This document shows, piece after piece, positions 36,415 through 47,166 of a DNA stretch of 64,000 nucleotides (its first letter is position 1; every line of letters begins with the position of its first letter). The position numbers and the translations under genes were made by a program. Origin of the DNA: Siderastrea radians (taxonomy: Eukaryota > Cnidaria > Anthozoa > Scleractinia > Rhizangiidae). Location of the stretch: assembly GCA_964017195.1 (NCBI GenBank), contig OZ024900.1:33997093-34061092 (forward strand), in the 5' to 3' direction. The notes beneath the pieces were generated by a model. The model had not been told where the DNA came from and made no database searches. It saw nothing but the letters and a program-made list of their open reading frames with translations.

Positions 36415-38413
36415 TCAGTTAGTTGTGTTGAAACGAGACCTATGCTTTGCCAGCATGTCTTCTTTGGGGGGTCTAGCTATGGGAGCAATGTTTTCTGCTC
36501 TTGGTGTTTGGGGAAGGGGTGGTACCTCAATGTCAGCTCTCTTGAAAGCAACAAGATCAGCCATCAGATCATCCCCAAATTGAAACGATTTCTCTTCGTA
36601 TTGTGGCTTACCTACCCAGCCTCCTCCTCCCTTGGGAGAGACGAATTTATGTTTGGCCACCCCCTCTTTGGTCTGGGCTTGTGCTCGTCCAACATTGTGG
36701 TTGTGGTCAAGTATGGCCAGCTAAGTACGGGCCCTCATACCATTGTAGGAGTAGTGCTGCAATTTGTGGCAGTACTTCTTCGCCAGGATGCCATGGTACA
36801 TTTCAAGAATTCCCGTATGGATGAATTCAGCCAACATGGCAATGTCCTTCAAAAGGGATTTATCCCGGGCGACCTCCTTCAGGGCATCATGGGCTGGACT
36901 GCCAACTCTCAACCATCTCTTCTTTCTTTCTGTTTCTCCGGGAATGGGAGAGTGGGCACACTCGTGAAAGTGCTGGCATCCATGCCAGTGGTAGATATTT
37001 GCTGTGTGGTACACAATGGACTTCCATCTCTCCACGCAATCGTTTCCATTTCCCTCGGATGTTTTTGCGCACCACCAGAGGTGAGTAATAATGGCCTGAA
37101 TCCATGGCTTTAGGTCTGCGCATTGCTTTGTTTGAGTTTTTTTGGTTAATTTCTTTTGCACAGACTTTGTTAAGTGCCAAACGTCAAAGTTATGTTTTAT
37201 TTGGGGCCTTTCCCTCTAGCTCCATAGCATTAGAATATTTTACCTCTGTCACATGTACTAGCGAAAAATCAAGCACTTTAGAGCTATTCGTGTCGACAAT
37301 ACTGTAAGTACCATATTTGGCCGAGTGGCCGGGACTGTCACAGCGACCGTCTCCTCCTGCAACAACTTCTGTATTTCTAACTTTGTCAAGAACCTCCTCT
37401 TGATGTTCCCTGAATTTCTTATTAACAACAGGAAAAAGGTACTTTTTCTGGATGGAAGTGAAATTTCTTTGGCTGAATATTTGCAAATTTGTTGCTTTCG
37501 CAATGCTAGCAAAATTACTGAAGTCATTACCAGTGAACAGAATGCCCGCACTGAGAAGTAAATTTCCAGCTCCCATTGAGCGTACAAACGGCTGCGTTTG
37601 CCAATGCACGGGTTGCTCACAACAGCCATGACAGTCAATTGTTGCTACAGACCCTTTTGTTGTAAGTTTTGCTGCCTGTCCATTCTTTCCGCAATTTGAA
37701 GAGCGCACATACCGGACAAAAAGCTCTTTCATTTTACTTTCGAAGACTATAAATTTGCGCTCCTCCTGGATATCGCCACAGTTTTCATCAAGCCAATTCA
37801 TATGTTCCTTTTTCACTTCCTCGGGATCTTCTCTCTTCATTACTAGGTCATCATTCCACTCACTATCATCGCCATCGGATTCTTCGTTCTGGATGTTAAA
37901 ATCGCTCTCCGAGTCACTGATTTCGGATTCCTCGCTATCTGACATGTCACTAGATAGCCATTCGCTTTCAAATTCCTCTTTAACGCAAATCTTTCCATGG
38001 TGATCTGCAGATTCATTTGCCATTAAGTGAAGAGCACGCTTAGCCTTTGAATCTTCAGTTAGACGCACGCTTTTCTTGCCAAGGACAGTGTCGTCTATGC
38101 AAGCGTAGTTGTGGTCATGTTGGACTGCGTGACAAACCACTAAAAGACAAAAACCTTTGTGGTAAGGATTCAGCTTCGTCGGTTTGGCAGGCTTCATCTA
38201 CCATGAAGGGTTCGCACTGGATTGACATGTCGTTGGTTTGTGTTGTTAGAGCCCGCAGTTTTCTTTTTTTCCTTTTCGGTTCTGGTTTAGTAGAATGTGA
38301 TCCTCGTGTGGCCTGACTGCAGAACCAGACGTCGAAGAATTGTTGGCATCAACACTTCGAGCATTCAACTCAGGTAAATTTCGGTTACTGTCATCCAGCA
38401 TATTTTTAACTTC
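36415..38413 (-). pseudogene. Kolobok-like DDE transposase, second exon, with three lesions
   Basis: The exon begins at acceptor 38,414–38,415 in phase 0, continuing from the THAP exon. It carries KGFCLLVVCHAVQHDHNYAC, a long acidic stretch, then GDGRCDSPGHSAKYGTYS with the presumed first catalytic Asp, and a C-terminal part ending at 36,415. Three defects are visible. There is a one-base frame change between QTDEAESLP and KGFCLL at about 38,160–38,190. About 37,190, SNAMELEG runs straight into FDVWHLTKSV out of frame, suggesting an internal deletion of a segment that would hold the second acidic residue. An in-frame TAG at 36,721–36,723 replaces what looks like a Gln codon (RART*LAILDHNHN). 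The enzyme should be inactive. Confidence 0.8.
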
Positions 38414-38543
38414 CTAGGTAAAATAACAAGAAAGAAAGAAAAAGCGTCTTCAAGTTTGCGAAATTCATACACTCGGTCATTTCGTAAAAATTAAAATGAC
38501 GATCTTTCATAAAATATAGACGAAGTTCCAGATCGCGACTTAC

Positions 38544-38894
38544 CTCTTCACGACGGGCTTCATTTCTCCGACGTTCACTAGCTGGCCTTTTGTTTATTTT
38601 CGTTGCATGAGGAAATAAAGTAGGCACGGCGTCGCTCTTTAGGTTGCGTTTAGTTGATTTCCCCGGCAGAAGACCTGGAAGACTGACCTTGAAGTTTCTT
38701 TTGAAACACGAGGGTTCAAAGTGTTGAGAACAGATATGACTGTGCTCTAGTTTGGGCAAATTTTTTCTCTTAATTCGGACGAGCCATTCACTTAAAAGGC
38801 GTTCATTTTTCAAAGGCAAGCGGTGAAAAGTTATGCCTCTTTTAGTGTACCCGGGAGTTCTATTTGAGCAACCCACGACAATGCATTGAACCAT
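38544..38894 (-). CDS. THAP zinc-finger exon of the Kolobok-like transposase
   Basis: 117 codons from ATG 38,894 to donor gag|gtaagt. The start was chosen because MVQCIVVGCSNR is the canonical THAP N-terminus. The C2CH ligands are Cys in QCIVVGC, then CSQHF, with the flanking signatures FHRLP and AVPTLFP. This is a site-specific DNA-binding domain found in P, Kolobok and host-derived THAP proteins; here it would bind the element's own ends. A Lys/Arg-rich segment follows (RPASERRRNEARREE). The exon itself has no lesion, in contrast to the downstream exon. Confidence 0.88.
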
Positions 38895-38943
38895 TTTGAG
38901 ATCTTGTGTTATTGAAACTTCGCGAGTTTGCAAGTGAGCGCAA

Positions 38944-38981
38944 TGACGTAAGGCTAAGTACCCGAGCCTTCAAGATGGCGG
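38944..38981. promoter_or_regulatory. Subterminal CRE-like and YY1-like motifs, right
   Basis: TGACGTAA at 38,944 and CAAGATGGCGG at 38,971 mirror the left-end motifs. They lie within 90 bp upstream of the transposase ATG at 38,894. Confidence 0.45.
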
Positions 38982-39149
38982 ACAAAATGGCGGACGTTCA
39001 TTTTCTCTTCAGAGCGGACTATTCCGTTATCATAATACGGTTAAAATGTAAGTGAATCCTCAAAAACTAAAATATTTGATTAATATAAATAATGTGCTTT
39101 ATGTAAAATGGGGTTAAAAAGTTCTATTTTCACCTTCCGTTCCCTTTAA

Positions 39150-40306
39150 GGCATATCTCATGACGTGATGTTTAAATCCGGCTTGCTAACCCGGGAATCC
39201 CCATGCAAAGTAAACAAGTTGACTCGGAACGGCTACGTACCAGACTTACAAAATTACCTGAAACCCAACCAACACCACACGCAAACCACACGCATCGCTT
39301 GATAATATTCAGTTATTTTCTAACTTAAAGACTCGTAACAGCTACCTTATTAATCTCCTTATTAATGACCGATTCCTTCGTCTTTATGCAATTAAAATCA
39401 ACTTCTCGCGTCAAATAAACACTCATCTCTCTCCCTTCTCAAGAACTATGATGTATCGATGGTGCAGTCCACTAATTGCATCATCATACTAGTGCCAATC
39501 CCTTCTCTTCCTAAGCCACCGTTCCTTACCGCGGTAATAACACAGCTGTCGTTTCTCTCCTCTGCGAAATACAGGTTACCCAATGAGAAAACTTACAATC
39601 CACTTCGGAAACCGTCCCCCCCATAAAACGCCAAGGGAAACTGCCTCTCACGCAGCACAATATTTCACCGCTGCTATACAAAACGCAACTTTCAAAGCAA
39701 ATCACATTCACAGAAGCGTGATATGCTCCTCACATTCACAAATCCTTCCACTCCCACATTTTACATCCCTCAAAATGTCAATCCCCATAACAAAACTCCT
39801 GCGCTAAAAATTTTTTCACCATAATCACTAAGTAGATCACAGCCAATTTCGCATTCAATCCTATTGGCTGCTTTACTCAGTTGAGCATGCGTTATACAAG
39901 ACAAATACAGAAACCCCAAACTTAACAACCCTTCACCGTTCATATCTTAAATACTGTAAATTAAAAGACAAGAACACACGAAGGTAACATTCAGCAGACT
40001 AATATACGCATGCGTCTTATATAAGACAGTACCGCTCTTGAGTACCCGTACCACAAGCTTTACAGCACTTTGTTCGTATGTTAAGCCAACTGACCCCCAA
40101 AAAGGAAAAAAAACCGTGTCCATTTTATAGACCGGTGGTCGCCATATGGCGACGGCCGGTTAAAAAAGCGGCTGTCGGACCTAACAAATGTGCGCAATAT
40201 GTCGCTTTTTAAATCAGGCATAAAAAAGCATTTCAGATGCTGACAAGTGTGCTTCATCAATAGGACTTTTATTGTTTATTGCTTATCCTTCGTGTGTATT
40301 ATTGTT
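39150..40306. other. Spacer, nothing recognised
   Basis: Frames are short. The region around 40,110–40,200 contains a gccatatggc dyad and CGGCCGGT, without a recognisable element. Confidence 0.45.
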
Positions 40307-40910
40307 TTAACCCTATTCTGCCTGGGTGGGTGGGAGGGGGGGGGGCACATTGTGCCCGCGCTGACTTTAACGAATTATAACTTTTAAATGGCTAGACGAA
40401 TAATCACCAAATCTCGTGACTTTTCCTAAATTTATCACGGAAAATTTTTCTGTGTCAATGACGTGTCTACGATGATTAACGTTTCCATAGCAACCGTCTT
40501 GTCAGAAGTGTGACTATTCTCTGTCTTTTTTCAGTCTATTTTCAGATTTTCCCCCTTCGTTTGTAAGAAGAAGATAATTTTTACTTTTGTGTGCTTGTTT
40601 TGACTAAGTATGTTTCTTAGAACAAAATCATGTATGTTTTGGTGAGGTCATTGTCAGCTGTATGACTGCAGATTTGGGATTCAAGATCGCGGCCTCAAAT
40701 TCAAAATGGCGGCTTTGTGACGTTTTGTGACGTCATGACACGTCATAATTGACACACCATAAGCCCACTCTGTTAAGCTAATGACGTGCTACAAACGTGC
40801 CAAGTTTCATACCAAGAGCTTTAATACTTTTCGAGATCTATAGTGGGGGGGGGGGGGGGGCACTTTGTGGGCTCAGAAACTCAAAAAAAGCCCAGGCAGA
40901 ATAGGGTTAA
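40307..40910. mobile_element. TTAA-flanked non-coding MITE of 596 bp
   Basis: TTAA at 40,307–40,310 and 40,907–40,910 enclose the inverted ends CCCTATTCTGCCTGGG and CCCAGGCAGAATAGGG, each followed by a run of G residues. The interior has no gene. Confidence 0.88.
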
Positions 40911-42961
40911 GGTTATTCACACTTTGTATATTTATTAGCTAGTTTGCAGAGCCCCATTTACACCAGCCTATGCTGAACTAGGCATCTCTGTCGAAGTATT
41001 GTTAATAAATAAATACCAGATTAGACCTCAATATACCTCTTTTTTAAATTCCCCTTTCATACCTATTAAGAATGGTTAGGTCTAAAGAGTATTTTCTACA
41101 GCTACCCAAAGCTGCTTGTTGGTGTATTTTATTACCAGAGAACCTGTCACACTATTGCATGATCCACATTAGCTTCACTCATACGCTTTGTCCCCAAGGT
41201 GGCATAAACCCGCAATTTGCTTGCAGGAATTCTATTTTTGAGAGTCGACTTCTTGCAAGAATTTTTTGGGGTTATTCTTCCTTTGCAGGAATTGTTTTTG
41301 GAAACTGTCCTCCCCCGTGATTTGTAATGGTCCACCCCTTACGAATACTTCGTACAAGAAACAAATTTGCACATAAGACCGCTTTTTGGTTTACTTTTTT
41401 TCGAATTCTTATTTATGAAACTGTTTAGCTCTTGAAAAGTCCGGATATAGATTTGACCTGATGAATGCATTCGGAGAATGGATTTTTTTGGATTTATTAT
41501 CTGGCTTTGGCAGGATCTTGTTAAAACAAACAAACAAACAAACAAACAAGCAAGCAAACAAGCCAAAATAAAAAAAACCAAACAAAACAAACTAACAAAC
41601 AAACAGAAACGCGACATCCACTTTTTGGATTCAAGAAACATGCACTGTTGTGTATCGCAATGGCTGATTGCGAGCCAAGTTGCGTGGAATATTTAGTGTA
41701 CAATATAAAATAACCTGCAATGGATAATATAGCTGGGAGACACGTAGCAGAGGCTGTTGCAGAAAGTAGAATCGAATTCTACTACCGCTACCATCGAGTA
41801 ACTTCTTTTGCCCCTATTTTGTCCGTTGCAAGGTAATTTACTGTGCAACATTCCACGAAACCTGTCTGGCAACTCATTAAGGCTTGCAAGACAAGTTGTA
41901 CAAAGCATCGCGCAGTGTAACACCACATCAACAGGGGCACCCAAGAGTGTTTGAAAAGATCTTTTCCGAAGGTCTTCGTTATCTCAAATATTCGGATTTA
42001 ATGGACCCGTCACAAGCGTCAAAACAGCCCATCACCTGAATCGAAATTTCGAGCTCCCTCAAGTTTTTTGCGACAAACTCCTCAACTGGAGAATCCGAAG
42101 AAGTGTTTTGTTTTACAAATGCAAATATCCTGTGAAAGCAGAAAACAAACTGCTAAAATGATCTTTATTGTAGTATCATCCACCTCCCACGTAAACAAGC
42201 CCTAGCAACACTGAGGCGCAACACACCCAACAGTACTGAGCACGCAACGTTTGTAAAAGCCATGAAATCAAAGGGTAACAATTCGGCGTTTTTTGCTAAT
42301 ATTGCCTGCTTTTGCATCTCTGTGTAGAGTGATAAACAGTTACATGATGTTGACGTAACATTCTCGGTACGTTTATCATTTTTTTCCTTTATTAAAAATG
42401 ATTGGCCAAAAATAGTGAAGCTTTTTTTACGAGAAAGACACTAAAACTGAAGGGCTATAATTCGAAGGTTACACACGAAAAATGCAGTGTCCAAACGCGG
42501 AGCATTTTTGAAAAGATAAAACGTTTTAAAAGAAGAGTCAAGAAATAAATTACCAAGAAATATTAAAGGAAAAAAGGTAAGATGTTTCTTAACAGGGGCA
42601 TATATACCTGATTGAAACAACGTTGTTGGGAGAAGACGACAAACCATAAACGATACGACCCAGTGGTTTGCTGGGAAACATCTGAACTTTTCACTGATTT
42701 GCATTTTGAAAGCCGTTCACTTGCATTGTTTGTCTGTTTTGATATCGCACTTTGAATGAACTTTGAACTTGAATGAGCGCATGTTTTATTGAATGTGAAG
42801 AAGAGAGGATACCTTTGTCCTCTCTTGATGCGAATGAATATGGAGTCCTCGAGGTTTGCACCATTTCACTAACCATCTATAAACCTTTGACACACGCTTG
42901 CTTGTTTCTTGTAAACCGGATCAAACGTGGGAACGGATTAACAACGCACGTAAAAAGGAAA
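40911..42961. other. Non-coding interval with simple repeats
   Basis: It contains an (AAAC)n-rich tract at 41,524–41,605. A stretch at 41,214–41,335 with gcaggaatt motifs and taatggtcc resembles the 45,111–45,343 element, probably as a truncated copy. No gene is recognised. Confidence 0.5.
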
Positions 42962-42963
42962 TA

Positions 42964-43005
<42 letters not shown>

Positions 43006-43009
43006 TTTT
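42962..43009. repeat. (AAT)n microsatellite near the retrotransposon 3' end
   Basis: About 14 AAT units followed by T and A runs, 330 bp beyond the stop codon of the minus-strand retrotransposon. It could be its 3' tail. Confidence 0.85.
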
Positions 43010-43335
43010 TTTTTTAAATTAATAATAATAATCTTTATTGATAGTCATAGTGAAAATACAATGGACAGATAAGAATAAGATGCTAAGAAATTACAATCAA
43101 ATTATTAGTTTAAAAAAAAAAAAAATTTTTAAGAAGTAAAATTCTTTTCTTAATTCTTAATTCTTCTTCTTATTGTTGATAGTAATGATAATCTGCATTA
43201 CAAATCAATCAATAGGTTAAAAATACTAATGATTTATGAAAAGGAAATAAAATATTCCAATAGTTAAAAGTATATATATCCTAGTGGCGCTCATTCGTGA
43301 AACTCGGAATAAATAATAAAATCAATCAAAAGTCC

Positions 43336-44860
43336 CTATCTAATGGCTCCCTCGGTTGCTTCAATTTCAATGTCAGAGTTCTTTAAGTCCCATGAGACCC
43401 TCTTAACTGTTCGTGATCCACGAAGGCAGATTAGCGCTGATCTCAAAAGAGCAAAGGAAGTTCTTGCACGAATCCAGGAGATTGTCTTGGCGTAATCTTC
43501 TCCTTTCTTGATAGCGATTAGCTCGGCTAGGCGGCTATGAAACATCCGGCATTCTTTCCCCATTCCACCCGTGGTTGTAAATACCAGCGGTGTGAAAGTT
43601 CCTTGCTCAATATCAACAACTCTGCTTGCGTATTGCCGCTTCTTCTCGTTCTCATGTATCCGATAAATTTGTTGCGGTTCCAGGTCCCTATAGCTTTCAG
43701 CATTTGGGTGACAGACCCTGACGTCGGAAAAGGCTGATTGCTGAGGCTCCCAAAATCCGCGTGCATGTATATCCAGTCTGGCATCTCTCGCTGTGTTTGA
43801 CCCTCTTGTCAACTGCTCACCTGATACATCTTGCAGCACTGGTTCAGTAACGACATCGCTACAAACCAAATTTATCAACTCCGCTTCCAGATCCCTCAGT
43901 TCATTATGCCTCTGAATGACAAACCCCCCTCTCTTACATATCATGGCGTGGTCAACATCAAACAGTTCCCCGCACACACAGCTGGATGGAATATCGTCGA
44001 TTGGCCAGTCATAGCGTAGTTTGACTCCGTCCTTAAATTGCCTTTTGTTAAGATTAAATCCTAACTCTTTAAGAGGCAGTACTGTTAGCCACGCGGACGA
44101 TCCTTTTTCGGCAGCCAATTCTAGTGTGCGTTGAGTCTTCTGAGATGCGACCTCCTTTATTCCATTGGCCTTGTTTTCATTATCCTTTGCTCTCTTTTCT
44201 CTTACCTCTTGCTGTGCTGATGTTATCAGGGAGGGATCTGGCAGCTGATGTGCCTGGGACACAATCTGTGCAACGAGAGGCGTGGTTACTTTGACTGATG
44301 ACACGTACTCACGCTGTGCATCGTCACACGGGTTCCCCAGACCCAGTCCTCCCAAGCGTACTGGTAACGATAGTATTTCCCTGTCCAACTGGCTACACTG
44401 CCGATCTGTAAGAGCAGGGATAAGTATACGTGATATAGCGCTCTCTAACGGCTCAAGCAGATCTTGAATATCAGGGATGGTTCTGATGAAATACGTCCAT
44501 CGATGTTTTAGGCCAAACGTGTATGCTGCATAGCACGCTTGGGGCTGAACCGCAGCAAACTTGGCTAATCTCGTTACTTCACTGATCCAGTTGGACACCT
44601 TATCACTCACATAGTCCTCCACATATTCTCGTGAGCCTATCGCAGCTCCAAGATGTTTCTGCCCTTGTGTTGTTACATTCACAGCTGTTTCCTTGAACGC
44701 CTCCTTCACGAGATCCTCCTTGTCTGGCTTGGTGATAACCCAGCATTTCTTGGCTTTTGGGAAGTAACCAAAATCCGGGCCGATCGTACTCAAGGTGTCC
44801 CACCACTTCTTGATATCCGAAACAGAGCCAGCTCCAGCCAGTAAGCAAAAAAAGTCGTAT
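43336..44860 (-). pseudogene. 5'-truncated non-LTR retrotransposon: RT C-terminus and restriction-like endonuclease
   Basis: The open frame is unbroken for 485 codons from 44,793, and readable similarity extends upstream to about 44,860 ([20 protein letters not shown]). That segment normally follows the catalytic Asp pair of reverse transcriptase, so the polymerase is cut off there. The rest has the thumb region, then a CVC…H…C finger ([19 protein letters not shown]). A PD-(D/E)xK restriction-like endonuclease follows, with [10 protein letters not shown], then [11 protein letters not shown] and ENEKKRQY. Elements with a C-terminal endonuclease belong to the R2/NeSL/CRE-type groups; I cannot choose between them. 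5' truncation is expected from target-primed reverse transcription. There are no stops in the surviving frame, so insertion may be recent. Confidence 0.78.
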
Positions 44861-45110
44861 TTCTGCCAAATGTCACCTTTGCTGCGGACTGACCCTTAAA
44901 ATCCATCACTCTGATGGAAAATTTGTTTCTAGTTATGATCTGCACAAGTTGCCTACTCAAACGCATCTCAAGAATACAGTTTTCCATGCAAATTTGAACT
45001 CGCGAGGCCCAAGCGCTTGTTTGGCACGCGAAGGACTCCAGTTGAAACACACGCGCGTGTAGCCACGCATCGCAACACAATGTGGTGATAAACATAAATT
45101 TTACTATGGG

Positions 45111-45343
45111 ACAGACCATTAGAAAAGTTATGGGGGAGGGGGTGGGGAATTTTCGAGCTGCAAGAATTTTTTTCGTCAACATTTCTCTTGCCTGCTTTCA
45201 GGAATATTTTTTCCCGTATGCAGGAACTTTTTTTGCTGGGCTACTCGCTGTGCATGAATTGTTTTCACGCAATTTTCCCTTGCATGAGTATTTTTGTACT
45301 TCGTCCCCCCCCCCACTCCCATAATTTTTCTCATGGCCCGTCC
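45111..45343. mobile_element. 233 bp foldback element with GGAC ends
   Basis: The left end GGACAGACCATTAGAAAAGT is the imperfect inverse of the right end, which reads inward GGACGGGCCATGAGAAAAA. Both are followed by TTATGGG and a G-rich run. Non-coding; a related fragment lies near 41,214–41,335. Confidence 0.75.
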
Positions 45344-45485
45344 TTATTTTGCTACCTTGAGGGAAACATTTCTCCGGAAGAAAAAGACAAAATAATGCAA
45401 CCTTCCTTTCCCCTTCTATATGACATCTTAGGTCATATAGAAGCATGACGAGACAATAAGAAACAACCGAGGTAGCAGTTATATT

Positions 45486-45776
45486 AGCCTGAGAAAACAG
45501 CCGACGTTTTGCGAGGTCGCCACTTGAGCCCTCGCAAAACGACGTCTGAGTAACAAACGCAGAAATTCCATACTGATGACGCGTCACTACCCATATCTAT
45601 GTAGTGTTTCTGGTTGGTTGAAACGAAATTCCCTCGCGTTTCAACCAATCAGAAGCACTACCTAGATCTGGGTAGTGACGCGTCATCAGTATGGAATTTC
45701 TGCGTTCGTTACTCAGACGTCGTTTTGCGAGGGCTCAAGTGGCGACCTCGCGAAACGTCGGGTGTTTTCTCAGGCT
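45486..45776. mobile_element. 290 bp near-perfect palindromic MITE
   Basis: The two arms, from AGCCTGAGAAAACA at left to TGTTTTCTCAGGCT at right, are inverted over about 130 bp each. They include TACTGATGACGCGTCACTAC, which is itself part palindromic. TA at each edge may be the target duplication. No coding capacity. Confidence 0.9.
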
Positions 45777-45927
45777 ACAGTTACATCAGCACAGAGAATA
45801 CATCTTTTCTTGGAATGATCGTATGATTCTCGATTGTGCAGTCTAAAAAATACCGTACTTCCTAGAAGTCTAAAGCGCGGGTGACACTCACCAAAGGAAT
45901 TGTTTGGCCTAAGTAGTGCTTTCAGCA

Positions 45928-46007
45928 ACCTTGTTACCATGTCTTTCGCAATCCAACACGAGTCGCCGCCATGTTGGATTGCAAAAGACCATGGAACAAG
46001 GTTGTGC
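45928..46007. mobile_element. 80 bp foldback element
   Basis: AACCTTGTTACCATG and CATGGAACAAGGTT face each other, with TTGCAATCCAAC-type arms between them and a GCCGCCAT centre. It lies in the intron ahead of the ILEI exons. Confidence 0.7.
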
Positions 46008-46555
46008 TTTCAGTTGCAGTTGAAAGAAACTGGGTGGAAACCAAGTATGATGGTTGAAAATGGACAGGCATGTTGTGACCTGCCTGCTTAGACGCGGTTT
46101 TCCTTACGTGTTGTCTCATCATTTCAGAAAGGAGTTGTGAAAACTCTGCGGAGTAAATCGTCCTAAATCAGTTCCACCTGTTCGCAATGGAAACGGTCAC
46201 TGATTGACCTTTTTTTTTTAAATGACAATTCAGAAATTTATTTTTATGACAATTTCTTAAATAAAGAGGTCACAGAGCTAGTCTTATTTTGCTTGATTAT
46301 TTTTTTATTTCAAGGTAAATACAGTCTTCCTTAGAATCTCTGCCAATAATAACATGGACTGAAACTGATTCACATAATGGTTGGAATATTGATCAGTGGT
46401 AAAGCAAACACGTTGCCCTAATAAGCCGGATGATGTGATTTTCCGGAAAACAACGACGAGGAAAGATTGGAGCTAAGCTTTAAGGCTCATTTCCAAGAAC
46501 CACGATGAACAGAAAATTGATTAGCCTGTTTAGTATTCTTTTTCTTTGTTTGCAG

Positions 46556-46708
46556 TTCCCTACTTGGATATTCATATTCGAAGTGAAGGTTGTGATGATC
46601 CAGGGAGTACCCCAGGGGTATGTGGTGTGGCTTACATCAAGATAGATGGACAGGATTACTCGCTTCACCGCAGAGGGCATAACGTTGTCATTGTGGATGC
46701 AAAGACAG
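46556..46708 (+). CDS. ILEI-domain exon 1
   Basis: The exon is bounded by tttgcag|tt and aca g|gtttgt and enters and leaves in phase 1. It encodes PYLDIHIRSEGCDDPG and then YSLHRRGHNVVIVDAKT, the start of an ILEI (FAM3/PANDER-like) fold found in FAM3 cytokines and the POMGnT1 stem. In FAM3-type and stem-domain proteins it serves as a β-rich carbohydrate- or protein-binding module. It follows the EGF exon at 12,007–12,121 with compatible phase. Confidence 0.82.
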
Positions 46709-46956
46709 GTTTGTGGTTATTGAATAAGGGAACACGAAACACGATATTCTGAATAGGATTTAGAAAAGAAGAGAAAAAATTCTCTATAACATCTGGCTAA
46801 GAAATATTGGTAGTTCTTATGAAAATCAGTCATACAAATGATTTGCTTTTGTCAGTTTTGTTGTTGTTTTGCTGCCCTGTTCTAGTACCTTATTAAATAA
46901 AACATACAAAACTTATTACTTTGAAAGACTGATACTGAAGCGGTTTGTTTGTACAG

Positions 46957-47047
46957 GTTCTTTTATTCAAGCCAAGGCATTCGATACTCACGGAGATGGA
47001 TTGGCTGGTAACAACTTGAGAGACTATCTCAACGGCATAAACGGACA
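46957..47047 (+). CDS. ILEI-domain exon 2
   Basis: The exon lies between gtacag|gt and ca|gtaagt and encodes GSFIQAKAFDTHGDGLAGNN and LRDYLNGING. The FDT…L…I pattern is characteristic of the ILEI domain middle. It leaves in phase 2, matching the next acceptor. Confidence 0.85.
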
Positions 47048-47166
47048 GTAAGTGACAATTATTTTCTTTAATTTCATTTTTTTCCTGAGGAAAAAAAAGG
47101 AAATGTCGTTTGTCCCTGTTTTAATCAAAATAACGGTCTCTAAGAGTCTTCGTTCTCTTGCTGCAG

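Larger units (their letters stand above)
34628..39149. mobile_element. Complete Kolobok-like transposon with two convergent genes
   Basis: TTAA at 34,628–34,631 and 39,146–39,149 brackets inverted ends that share GAACGGAAGG close to the tip (AGGATAAAGGAGAACGGAAGG-like at left, AGGGAACGGAAGG inverted at right). Inverted similarity resumes inside with GAACGTCCGCCATTTTGT, a GCCGCCATCTTG/CAAGATGGCGG motif and a CRE-like ACGTCATTGCGCTCA. The minus strand encodes a THAP-domain DDE transposase, and the plus strand a P2X7 C-terminal-domain-like protein; they converge near 36,400. THAP plus TTAA targets are the hallmark of the Kolobok superfamily. Confidence 0.85.

Noticed and set aside
36401..37113. 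Plus-strand open frame beyond the P2X7-like domain
   Set aside because: It is antisense to the transposase C-terminus. The recognisable domain ends near 36,330, so the extension is probably read-through after loss of the stop.
41524..41605. Lysine/asparagine-rich or leucine/cysteine-rich frames
   Set aside because: They are translations of an (AAAC)n simple repeat.
44790..45182. Minus-strand frame of 130 codons upstream of the retrotransposon
   Set aside because: It overlaps the retrotransposon start in another frame and shows no family features.
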